NCBI GenBank assembly: GCA_965207595.1
Contig: CBDBMW010000013.1
Span: 124,001 to 188,000, forward strand
Source: JAGWAJ01 sp026707615
GTDB taxonomy: Bacteria; Acidobacteriota; Vicinamibacteria; Vicinamibacterales; UBA8438
Direction: 5' to 3'
DNA: 64,000 nucleotides
The translations under genes and the position numbers were made by a program. Under the pieces are notes generated by a model. It saw nothing but the letters and a program-made list of their open reading frames with translations. It was not told the DNA's origin and ran no database searches. Of this stretch, positions 51,903 through 59,469 are shown in pieces (position 1 is the first letter of the stretch; each line of letters begins with the position of its first letter).

Positions 51903-52499
51903 ATGGCCTGGATCCGGACAATCGAACCCGACGCCGCTACCGGCGCGCTGCAACGGGAGTACGACAAGGCGGTCGGCCGCGCGGGCCGCGTCTTCAACGT
52001 GCTGCAGGTGATGGGGCTGAACAGCGAGCACCTGCGCTGCAGCGTCGAGCTCTACATGAGCCTGATGCACGGCCCTTCCGGGCTCAGCCGGGCCCGGCGC
52101 GAGATGCTCGCCGTGGTCGTCTCGGTCGCCAACGACTGTCACTATTGAATCGAGGCGCATGCCGAGGACCTCCGGGGCGAGGTCCACGACGACGAGCTGG
52201 TGGAACGGATCAAGCGGGACTGGCGTACGGCGGGGTTGGGCGAGGCGGACCGGGCGCTCCTGGTGTACGCGGAGAAGCTCACGCGCGAGCCGTCGGCCGC
52301 GACCGAAGACGATCTGGACCAACTCCGCCGCCACGGTTTCGCCGACGCCGATCTCCACGACGCCGTGCAGGTCATCTCCTACTTCAACTACATCAACCGG
52401 ATCGCCGACGGGCTCGGCGTCGACCTCGAAGACTTCATGGCGCCCCGGCCGGCGGCGCGGAGCGGGGCCGGGGCTCGTGGGGCAGAGGCCAGCCGATGA
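51903..52499 (+). CDS. Probable selenoprotein: AhpD-like carboxymuconolactone decarboxylase/peroxidase-related protein, Sec82
   Basis: Two same-frame halves separated by one TGA at 52146-52148 form a 198-residue AhpD-like protein. Before it, LSRARREMLAVVVSVANDCHY; after it, IEAHAEDLRGEVHDDELVER. Homologues read NDCHYC-x-x-H, so the TGA replaces the second Cys of the active-site CxxC, giving Cys79-His-Tyr-Sec82 with the conserved downstream His. The second half is typical (WRTAGLGEADRALLVYAEKL, LHDAVQVISYFNYINRIADG). A 7-bp hairpin follows the TGA at SECIS distance, and the true stop overlaps the next ATG by four bases (ATGA), showing that the distal half is translated. The likely role is peroxide or thiol redox chemistry. 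Alternative: nonsense mutation. Confidence 0.82.
52146..52185 (+). promoter_or_regulatory. Selenocysteine TGA codon and SECIS-like hairpin
   Basis: After the TGA (52146-52148) the mRNA can form GGACCTC-CGGGGC-GAGGTCC (52166-52185): a perfect 7-bp stem and a six-base loop beginning 24 bases after the TGA, with G in the second loop position. Spacing and loop fit bacterial SECIS rules, as does the independent hairpin in the redoxin gene at 28079. Confidence 0.65.
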
Positions 52500-53014
52500 T
52501 CGAGGACTTCGCCTACGCCCTCGCGGACAGCCGCGCGCAAGAGCTCGCCGTCTACCTGCTGGGGAACGTGCCGGGCCTGCCGCCGATCACCCAGTCGTTC
52601 CACATCCTGGGCATCGCCTGCGTGACCGGGTCGAGCATCTTCCTGAACCTCCGGATCCTCGGCATCGCCGTGCCGTCCCAGAACGTCAGCGAGATGATCG
52701 GGCGACTGATGCCCTGGACCTGGTGGGCGCTGCTGGTCAACTTGCTGACGGGGTCGATCTTCGTCATCGCGCGCCCGCTGCGCTACTACTTCAACCCGGT
52801 TTTCGCCATCAAGTTCTCGCTGCTCGTGCCGGCCCTCGTCCTGGCGTTCGTCATCCACTGGCTCAGCCGGCGGGAACCGGGCTACTGGGAGATTTCTCAG
52901 GGCCGGCGGCTCGCCCTCGGCGCGATCGCGCTGGTGTCGCTGGTGCTCTGGGTCGGGGTCGTGCTGGCGGGCCGCTGGATCGCGTACTCGGAGTACCTGT
53001 TCTTCCCTGAGTGA
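52496..53014 (+). CDS. DUF6644-like integral membrane protein, copy 1
   Basis: A 172-residue protein with four membrane helices: ITQSFHILGIACVTGSSIFL, MPWTWWALLVNLLTGSIFVI, FAIKFSLLVPALVLAFVIHW and LGAIALVSLVLWVGVVLAGR. The His in SFHILGIA and the LRILG/PWTWW motifs are shared with the next gene and with DUF6644 proteins. Function is unknown; the buried His could bind heme or quinone, but that is a guess. It overlaps the AhpD-like selenoprotein gene by four bases (ATGA), so the three genes 51903, 52496 and 53025 look like one operon. Confidence 0.78.
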   Translation: MIEDFAYALADSRAQELAVYLLGNVPGLPPITQSFHILGIACVTGSSIFLNLRILGIAVPSQNVSEMIGRLMPWTWWALLVNLLTGSIFVIARPLRYYFNPVFAIKFSLLVPALVLAFVIHWLSRREPGYWEISQGRRLALGAIALVSLVLWVGVVLAGRWIAYSEYLFFPE

Positions 53015-53024
53015 GGATCGCCCG

Positions 53025-53513
53025 ATGCCGTTTCCGGAATTCTGGGAGTGGGTGCAGGCCCTGCCGCTGTCCGAGTACATCGGCTTCACCTACTGGTTCC
53101 CGCTGCTCGAGTCGATTCACGTGCTGGCGATCGGCTTCGTGGTCGGGTCGATCCTGATGGTCGACCTGCGATTGCTTGGCGTCGCCGCCGTCGGCTACGC
53201 GGCGAGCCGCGTCACGCGCGAGCTGGTGCCCTGGACGTGGGGTGCCTTCGTGGTGGCCGTCGTCACCGGAACCGGGATGTTCATGACCCGGGCCACCGCC
53301 TACGTGGAGAACCCGGCCTTCCAGATCAAGCTCATCCTGCTGATCCTCGCCTGCGCGAACATGGCGTTGTTCCAGTTCCGCACGTTCCGGGACGTCGCGC
53401 TGTGGGACGTGGGGACCGTCCCTCCGCCGGCGGCGCGCGCGGCCGGCGCGGTCTCGCTCGCGCTGTGGGCCGGGGTCGTGCTGGCCGGCCGCTGGACCGG
53501 GCACATCATCTGA
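53025..53513 (+). CDS. DUF6644-like integral membrane protein, copy 2
   Basis: A 162-residue paralogue of its upstream neighbour, with four membrane helices (FPLLESIHVLAIGFVVGSIL, VPWTWGAFVVAVVTGTGMFM, FQIKLILLILACANMALFQF, AVSLALWAGVVLAGRWTGHI). The conserved SIHVLAIG, DLRLLG and PWTWG positions match the first copy. Tandem placement ten bases apart suggests a heterodimer. No function is known. Confidence 0.8.
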   Translation: MPFPEFWEWVQALPLSEYIGFTYWFPLLESIHVLAIGFVVGSILMVDLRLLGVAAVGYAASRVTRELVPWTWGAFVVAVVTGTGMFMTRATAYVENPAFQIKLILLILACANMALFQFRTFRDVALWDVGTVPPPAARAAGAVSLALWAGVVLAGRWTGHII

Positions 53514-53728
53514 AGACGCTGCACCGAGCGGTCCCGCGCGCCCCGGCGGGGCACACCGGGAGTTGCGCCGGTGCGAGCCTCGCGTCGCAGAGACCCGGTT
53601 TCTCAACGGCTCCGCTCGTTCGAGCCGCGTTCCTGGCGGCAGGGCTTTCGTGCGGGCGTGCGGTGGCGGCGCGGTCGCGATCGGGACGCGCGGCCGTCGC
53701 ACACGGCCGCGCGTCCCGGAGTCGAGCG

Positions 53729-55033
53729 TTACATCGAGCGGAGCGGGCGGAAGAACTCCCGCAGGTCGTCCACGAGTAGGTCGGGCTCCTCGATGGCCGG
53801 GAAGTGCCCGCCGGTGTCGTAGTCGGTCCAGTGCGTCACGTTCTCCGGCCACTCGTCGACGTAGGAACGCGGCATCTTCAGGCGGCCCGTGATGCCCGGG
53901 AAAGAGGCGAAGCCCTGCGGCACGCGCACCGGCTCCGGCGCCGGCCGGGGCCGCGAGCTGCCGAGCCCGTTCGCGTGGTAGTAGCGCACGCTGGTCCCGA
54001 TGGACCGGGAGTGCCAGTAGATCGACACCAGCGTGAGGATCTGGTCCTTGCTGAACCGGTTCTCGACGTCGCCGTCGCAGTCGCTCCACGAGCGGAGCTT
54101 CTCGGTGATCCATGCCGCCACGCCGGCCGGCGAGTCGGTCAGGCCGAAGGCGAGCGTCTGCGGCTTCGTCCCCTGGATGCGCTGGTAGCCGGTCTCCTCC
54201 ACGGACCAGAGGGCGGCGGCCTCCAGGAACGCGCGCTCGTCGTCGGTCTGGGGGTCGCGCTGCGCGCGCGGCGGCGAGCCCGGCGTGTGGACGCCGACCA
54301 GGCGGTCGGGGTAGCGCGCCCCGAGGACGCGCGTGATCCCCGCGCCCCAGTCGCTGCCGTAGGCGCCGAAGCGCTCGTAGCCGAGCCGGTCCATCAGCTT
54401 CACCCACAGATCCGCCGTTCGGGAGACGTTCGTGCCTTCGAGCGGCTCTCCGGAGAAGCCGAAGCCGGGGATCGACGGCACGACCACGCTGAACGAGTCC
54501 TGCGCCTCGCCGCCGAAGAGCGCCGGATTGGCGAGCTGCCGCACCGACGGCAGCATCTCCCAGAACGTGCCCGGCCAGCCGTGCGACATCACCAGCGGCA
54601 GCGGCTCCGGTCCCCGCCCGCGCTCCTGGATGAAGTGAATGAGCTGGCCGTCGATGGTCGTCGTGTAGTGGTTGAAGGAATTGAGCTGCGATTCGTGCGC
54701 CCGCCAGTTGTAGTTGTCGCGCCAGTGCTCGAGCAGCTCCTGCAGGTAGGCGCGGTCCGTGCCGTACGACCACGCCTCGCCCGGCGAGTCGGGCGGCCAG
54801 CGGATGTTCTCCAGCCGCCGCTGCAGGTCTTCGAGCTCGGCATCGCTCACGCGGACCTGGAAGTTCTCGATCCCGTCCTCGTCCTGGACCGCTGCGCTCG
54901 CGGCGTGTGCGGACGGGGCCGCGGCCGCGCGACCGCCCAGGAGGGCGCCCCCCGCCGCGGATGCCGAGGCGCCGGTGGCGCCCAGCAGCTTCAGGAGCGT
55001 GCGCCGGTCCATCATGCCGTTCGGTACTGCCAT
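53729..55033 (-). CDS. Epoxide hydrolase, EHN-domain type, exported
   Basis: A 434-residue alpha/beta-hydrolase that opens epoxides with water. It begins with a twin-arginine-like leader (MMDRRTLLKLLGATGASASA), so it is secreted folded. The EHN domain (FQVRVSDAELEDLQRRLENI, WRDNYNWRAHESQLNSFNHY) precedes the hydrolase core: oxyanion HGWPGTFWE, nucleophile Asp in YGSDWGAGITR, and the catalytic His in TGGHFPAIEEPDLL. AAGGAGG lies nine bases before ATG 55033. The gene is alone on this strand. The substrate could be any lipophilic or aromatic epoxide. Confidence 0.93.
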   Translation of the reverse strand: MAVPNGMMDRRTLLKLLGATGASASAAGGALLGGRAAAAPSAHAASAAVQDEDGIENFQVRVSDAELEDLQRRLENIRWPPDSPGEAWSYGTDRAYLQELLEHWRDNYNWRAHESQLNSFNHYTTTIDGQLIHFIQERGRGPEPLPLVMSHGWPGTFWEMLPSVRQLANPALFGGEAQDSFSVVVPSIPGFGFSGEPLEGTNVSRTADLWVKLMDRLGYERFGAYGSDWGAGITRVLGARYPDRLVGVHTPGSPPRAQRDPQTDDERAFLEAAALWSVEETGYQRIQGTKPQTLAFGLTDSPAGVAAWITEKLRSWSDCDGDVENRFSKDQILTLVSIYWHSRSIGTSVRYYHANGLGSSRPRPAPEPVRVPQGFASFPGITGRLKMPRSYVDEWPENVTHWTDYDTGGHFPAIEEPDLLVDDLREFFRPLRSM

Positions 55034-55178
55034 CGCTTGAACCCTCCTTGCCAAACCGGACACGCCGCTCTGGCAGCCCCGAAGCGCAGGCCGGGCGCAG
55101 GGGCCGCCGCACGGGCGCGAAGAGGGCCATTCTACCGCCATGGCCGCCCCGAATGACGGCGCGTGATACGCTCAGGCG

Positions 55179-55385
55179 ATGCCCTCCTGGACCGACTTTC
55201 TGTCGCCCGCCATCGTCATCGCGGTGGTCGTGCTCCTGTGGCGCGACACCAACGGCCGCATCGCTCAGCTCGGGCGCACCGTCGCCACGCTCGCGGAGAC
55301 GGTCGCCAATGTCGACCGCCGTCTCGCCACGCTGGAAGGGCGCATCACCGGCTGGCAGGATCGCCAGCACCCCCCGGCGACGTAG
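55179..55385 (+). CDS. Small membrane-anchored coiled-coil protein
   Basis: A 68-residue protein with one N-terminal membrane helix (FLSPAIVIAVVVLLWRD) and a heptad-patterned helix (IAQLGRTVATLAETVANVDR, RLATLEGRI). Similar anchored coiled-coils occur as small phage-like or envelope proteins, with no assigned function. No strong ribosome site is seen, but the pattern of hydrophobic heptads and a plausible start support a real gene. Confidence 0.6.
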   Translation: MPSWTDFLSPAIVIAVVVLLWRDTNGRIAQLGRTVATLAETVANVDRRLATLEGRITGWQDRQHPPAT

Positions 55386-55516
55386 CGGCGCGAACCCGAC
55401 GCAGGCTCCGTGCTCCGTCAAGGGGCTTGGCGTTCAGTCGCGGATGTTGTACGCTCTACGGCACAGTTCCGGCCTGTCGTGTGCTCGGAGGAGCCGGCCC
55501 TGGGGAGGCTGCATTG

Positions 55517-56818
55517 ATGACGACCTTTTCTCGGATCGCGGTGGTGGCGGCAGTCGGCGTCCTGATCGGGATGTCCGCGCCCGCATCCGCCAACGAAGCG
55601 GCGGTGACGTACCACAAGGACGTCGCGCCGATCATGCAGGAGAACTGCCAGACCTGCCATCGGCCCGCCGGGTTCAACCTGAGCGGCCTCGTGGCGCCGA
55701 TGTCGTTCATGAGCTACGCCGAGACCCGCCCGTGGGCGCGCGCCATCGCCCGCAAGGTGGAGTCGCGCGAGATGCCCCCCTGGTTCGCGACCGAGCCGAA
55801 GGGCGTCTTCGAGAACGAGCGCGGCCTGACCGACGCCGAGATCGAGACCATCCTGGCCTGGGTCGAGGCCGGAGCCCCCGCGGGCGACCGGGCCGACGCG
55901 CCGGAGCCGCTGGTCTTCGCCGAGAGCCAGTACGACGGGTGGTCGCACGGGACGCCCGACTTCGTCGTGCGCATGGAAGAGCCGTTCGTCGTGCCGGAGG
56001 ACGCCTACGACATCAACATCTCGTTCGACGTCCGGATTCCGGAAGAGCTGATGCCGGAGGACACGTGGATGCGCGGTTGGGAGCTCCGCACCGGAGCCGA
56101 CGGCTCGGGCGTCCACCACATGTGCGCGTTCGTGCGGCCCGAGGACGGTCAGGTGCTGACCGGCGCCGACAAGTCCGCCGTGGCGCTGGGCGGCCTGCTG
56201 AGCTGCGTGGCCGAGGGCGGCGAGTCGGGCCTGTTGCCGGACGGCTACGGCATGCTGATCCAGAAGGGCTCGGTCGTCAACTTCAACATGCACTTCAACA
56301 AGGAGCCCGGTCCCGGCACGTCCTTCGAGGCGCAGGCCGAGGTCGGCTTCTTCGTCGAGGACAGGCCGGTGGTCCACTCGGTGATCACCGACACCCTCGG
56401 CAACAACGGCTTCGAGATACCGCCGAACCATCCGAACTACCGCATCGGCATGGCGCGGACGCTCGACGAGGACATCCTCGTCCTCAACTACTGGCCGCAC
56501 GCGCACCTGCGGGCGACGGCCGCGCGCTACATCGCCTTCTACCCCGACGGGACGGAAGAGATGCTGCTCGACGTTCCGCACTACGACCAGAGCTGGCAGG
56601 TGACCTACAAGTACGCGGAGCCGAAGCTCCTCCCGAAGGGCACCCGCATCGAGGCGGAGTTCTGGTACGACAGCACGGCGGAGCGTGGCGCCCGGCGCGG
56701 CTTCGACGCGGATCGTCCGGTCTGGTTCGGCCAGCGGACGAACGACGAGATGTCGCTCGGATTCATCAGCTACGCCAAGCTGGACGGTGCGTCGACCACG
56801 ACCAACCAGCAGGACTAG
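55517..56818 (+). CDS. Cytochrome c / copper type II monooxygenase-like protein
   Basis: A 433-residue exported protein. After the signal peptide an N-terminal heme domain has CQTCH (near residues 45-49: DVAPIMQENCQTCHRPAGFN). The larger C-terminal part has the His motifs of the ascorbate-type copper monooxygenases related to peptidylglycine monooxygenase (GSGVHHMCAFVRPEDG, VVNFNMHFNKEPGP, YWPHAHLRATAARYIAFYPD). It could therefore oxidise a substrate with oxygen at copper and pass electrons through its heme, all in the periplasm. The substrate is unknown. GGGAGG lies nine bases before the ATG. Confidence 0.85.
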   Translation: MTTFSRIAVVAAVGVLIGMSAPASANEAAVTYHKDVAPIMQENCQTCHRPAGFNLSGLVAPMSFMSYAETRPWARAIARKVESREMPPWFATEPKGVFENERGLTDAEIETILAWVEAGAPAGDRADAPEPLVFAESQYDGWSHGTPDFVVRMEEPFVVPEDAYDINISFDVRIPEELMPEDTWMRGWELRTGADGSGVHHMCAFVRPEDGQVLTGADKSAVALGGLLSCVAEGGESGLLPDGYGMLIQKGSVVNFNMHFNKEPGPGTSFEAQAEVGFFVEDRPVVHSVITDTLGNNGFEIPPNHPNYRIGMARTLDEDILVLNYWPHAHLRATAARYIAFYPDGTEEMLLDVPHYDQSWQVTYKYAEPKLLPKGTRIEAEFWYDSTAERGARRGFDADRPVWFGQRTNDEMSLGFISYAKLDGASTTTNQQD

Positions 56819-56839
56819 CCGCAACGACGTGACCGACTG

Positions 56840-58150
56840 ATGCACTATCACGCACTTTCGTCACGTCGAAGCCTGTCGGCGTTCGCTTTCGCGCTCGTCT
56901 TCCTGGGGCTCCCGCTCGTTGCGGGGGCCCAGGAAGCGGGCGGTGCGGAAGCGGAACCGGCAGGTTTCGTCCGTACGGAGCTCGCGCTCGACAACCGCCC
57001 GTTGTCGTTCGCCTTCGATTCGACCCTCCGTGCCACCGCGCCCCGACCGTTGCTCGCGTCGGGCGAATCCGTGTCCGAGACGCGAATTCGTCTGGGTGAG
57101 CTGACGGTCAATCCGTTCCTCAACATCGGCAGCCTCGACGCGGCGGCCCGGCGGGAAGCGGGCGAGCCGCCGGTCGTCGGAGCAACCACTGTCTGGCTGA
57201 CGAGGGCCGACGATGGCTGGGCGCTGGAGCTCGAGCAGGCGCCTGCGGAGGCTACTGAGGAGGAGGGCGAAGAGTCCTCCGAGGGCGATGACACGACCGA
57301 GGCAGAAGCCGACGCGGACGCCGGGGAAGCGGAGGCCGACAGCGACGCCGCCGCCGACGACGCCGGCATCGTGATCCACGTCCCGCTGGCGCGCGAGGCG
57401 ACCGAGGCGCAGGAAACCCTGTCCGCCGCTCTCGTTTCGACTTCTGACGACAGCGGGCAGCTCGTGCTGCGGTGGCACGATCACCGCTGGACGGCCGACT
57501 TCGACCTCCTGCCCCTGCCGACTCCGGCCGAGCTCGCTGCGGCCGCAGCCGCTGCCGCGCAGGCCGCGGCGGAGGAAGCGGAGGAAGACGAGGGGCCACG
57601 CGTCCCGACCGATACGGAGCAACTGGACTTCGACTCCGACACGAGCGCCGGGGCGCGCGCGCTGACGCTGGCCGAACGGAACGACACGGCCATCGTGCTT
57701 CCCGACGAATCCCGCATCTCCGTCCTCGTCTGGCAGGAGCAGCTCGTCGATCACGCCGACTTCGCCGCCCTGGCCACGATAGGCGACGGCGAGGTGGTGC
57801 GGCTGACGCAGGGAGCCGTGATTCGACTGCGGAGCGAGGTCCCGTTGCAGTTCGGGGACACGTCGATTCCAATCGAGAACCTGGCGCCCGGCTTCCCGGG
57901 GTCGTACGGCCTGTGGCTCAAGCGCTCCGGCGACGGTTGGCGTCTGGTGTTCAACCACGAGCCGGACTCGTGGGGAACCCAGCACGATCCAGCCTTCGAC
58001 GCGGTGGAGATCGAGCTGAAGCACTCGGAGGACGGCCTGGAGACCCGGTCGCTGGGGGCCACCCTCGTCCCCGTCACGGCGCACTCCGGCCGGCTCGTCA
58101 TCCACTGGGGCGCCCACGAATGGGCGGCCGACTTCGCCATTTCGGAGTAG
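56840..58150 (+). CDS. Secreted protein with duplicated DUF2911-like module
   Basis: A 436-residue exported protein I cannot name with certainty. After the signal peptide (LVFLGLPLVAGAQ) two similar modules each end in the same strand pattern: AALVSTSDDSGQLVLRWHDH-RWTADF near residue 215 and ATLVPVTAHSGRLVIHWGAH-EWAADF at the C-terminus. This pattern (tolerance to an added strand, then IxWG-x-x-W-x-x-xF) resembles DUF2911 proteins. Between them lie an acidic Glu/Asp/Ala stretch (about 135-175) and an Ala-rich stretch (about 235-255) that are probably linkers. Function unknown. A perfect terminator-type hairpin follows its stop. Confidence 0.68.
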   Translation: MHYHALSSRRSLSAFAFALVFLGLPLVAGAQEAGGAEAEPAGFVRTELALDNRPLSFAFDSTLRATAPRPLLASGESVSETRIRLGELTVNPFLNIGSLDAAARREAGEPPVVGATTVWLTRADDGWALELEQAPAEATEEEGEESSEGDDTTEAEADADAGEAEADSDAAADDAGIVIHVPLAREATEAQETLSAALVSTSDDSGQLVLRWHDHRWTADFDLLPLPTPAELAAAAAAAAQAAAEEAEEDEGPRVPTDTEQLDFDSDTSAGARALTLAERNDTAIVLPDESRISVLVWQEQLVDHADFAALATIGDGEVVRLTQGAVIRLRSEVPLQFGDTSIPIENLAPGFPGSYGLWLKRSGDGWRLVFNHEPDSWGTQHDPAFDAVEIELKHSEDGLETRSLGATLVPVTAHSGRLVIHWGAHEWAADFAISE

Positions 58151-58193
58151 GGGGCGGCCGGTTCGGGTCGCCCGGTCCATCCGCGGACCGTTC

Positions 58194-58228
58194 GTGGCCG
58201 CCGTGGGATCCCCACGGCGGCCACTTTT
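58194..58228 (+). terminator. Rho-independent terminator (14-bp perfect stem)
   Basis: GTGGCCGCCGTGGG, ATC, and the exact reverse complement CCCACGGCGGCCAC are followed by TTTT. It ends the transcript of the DUF2911-like gene and lies 50 bases before the next gene's start. Confidence 0.75.
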
Positions 58229-58278
58229 CGCAGGGCCCGAACGCGGGCCGCGTATTCTTCCAGAGAGCGAGGTTGTCG

Positions 58279-59289
58279 ATGATCAGACGCTATGTGGTGG
58301 CAGGGATCGCGCTGGCGGCGATGGTCGTCGTGGCGCCGGCGACGGTGGCGGCGCAGGCGACCGAGGGGTGGACCGTGCCCCGGACGCCCGAGGGCTACCC
58401 GGATCTGCAGGGCGTGTGGGCCAACAACAGCGCCACGCCGCTCGAGCGCCCGGAGCAATGGGCGGACAAGACCCAGTTGACCGACGAGGAGCTGGCCTCG
58501 TTCCGGGCCGCCGCGGCCGAGGTGACGGCCAGCGGTCTCGACGCCGTCTTCGGCGACCAGCTCGCCGCCGCGGCGCTGGCCGGAATCCGCGATGTGGACT
58601 CCTACGACTCGACCGGCAACTACAACCAGTTCTGGCTCGTCGAGCGCGACTTCGACAACCGGACGTCGCTGATCGTCGATCCGCCGAACGGGCGAGTCCC
58701 GGCCCGCACTCCGGACGCGGAGCGCGCCGGCCGCGGCCTGCCGCCGCCGATCATCGCGGAGAAGGCCGACACCTGGGCCGACCGCCCGCTGAGCGAGCGC
58801 TGCGTCACCTTCGGCGTGCCGTCGCTCTTCGCCGGCTACAACAGCTACTACCAGATCTTCCAGAGCCCCGAGCACGCGGTCGTGCTCATGGAGATGATCC
58901 ACGACGCCCGCGTCATCCCCATCGACGGGCCGCCGCACCCCGACCAGTCCATCCGCCAGCTTCACGGCGACTCGCGGGGCCGCTGGGAGGGCGACAGCCT
59001 CGTGGTCGAGACGACCAACTACTCCAGGCTCGGCGCGTTCTGGAGCGCGTCGGAGGATCTCAAGGTGACCGAGCGGTTCACCCGGGTCGGCCCGGACACG
59101 CTGCAGTACGAGATCACGTTCAGCGATCCGACCACGTGGACCGAGCCCTGGACGGTGATGATCCCGCTCCGGCGCAGCGAGGACCCGCTGTTCGAGTACG
59201 CGTGCCACGAGGGCAATCTCGGCATGGAGGGCATCCTGTCCGGGTACCGCGCGGAGGAGCGCGAGGCGGCGGCGGCCCAGCAGCCTTAG
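58279..59289 (+). CDS. Secreted hypothetical protein common in Acidobacteriota
   Basis: A 336-residue exported protein (signal peptide VAGIALAAMVVVAPATVAAQ). The mature start TVPRTPEGYPDLQGVWANNS is the signature of a large group of secreted proteins repeatedly found beside quinoproteins and heme proteins in these bacteria; other group motifs are PPNGRVPARTPDAERAG, LSERCVTFGVPSLFAGYNSY, QLHGDSRGRWEGDSLVVETT and the EDPLFEYACHEGN end with its conserved Cys. No catalytic motif is known. The Cys and His near the C-terminus could bind a metal. A terminator follows. Confidence 0.8.
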   Translation: MIRRYVVAGIALAAMVVVAPATVAAQATEGWTVPRTPEGYPDLQGVWANNSATPLERPEQWADKTQLTDEELASFRAAAAEVTASGLDAVFGDQLAAAALAGIRDVDSYDSTGNYNQFWLVERDFDNRTSLIVDPPNGRVPARTPDAERAGRGLPPPIIAEKADTWADRPLSERCVTFGVPSLFAGYNSYYQIFQSPEHAVVLMEMIHDARVIPIDGPPHPDQSIRQLHGDSRGRWEGDSLVVETTNYSRLGAFWSASEDLKVTERFTRVGPDTLQYEITFSDPTTWTEPWTVMIPLRRSEDPLFEYACHEGNLGMEGILSGYRAEEREAAAAQQP

Positions 59290-59318
59290 CCACATCGATC
59301 GAACCTCCGGCAGTTGCC

Positions 59319-59353
59319 AAGGGCGCCGCACCACTCGGGGGCGGCGCCCTTTC
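59319..59353 (+). terminator. Rho-independent terminator between convergent genes
   Basis: AAGGGCGCCGC, an 11-base loop and GCGGCGCCCTT are followed by TTCTGTTGTT. The perfect 11-bp stem follows the 58279 gene. The facing gene 59470 also ends here, but its strand has no T-run after the stem. Confidence 0.7.
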
Positions 59354-59469
59354 TGTTGTTGGCGGGTGTCCCGCCGGCTACCGCACGTCCGGCACCAACC
59401 CCCCCTGCCCGGGCCGCGCAAGACGGATTGGCAGTGGGCCTCCCGACCCGCGGGCGAGACCGGTCCGGC

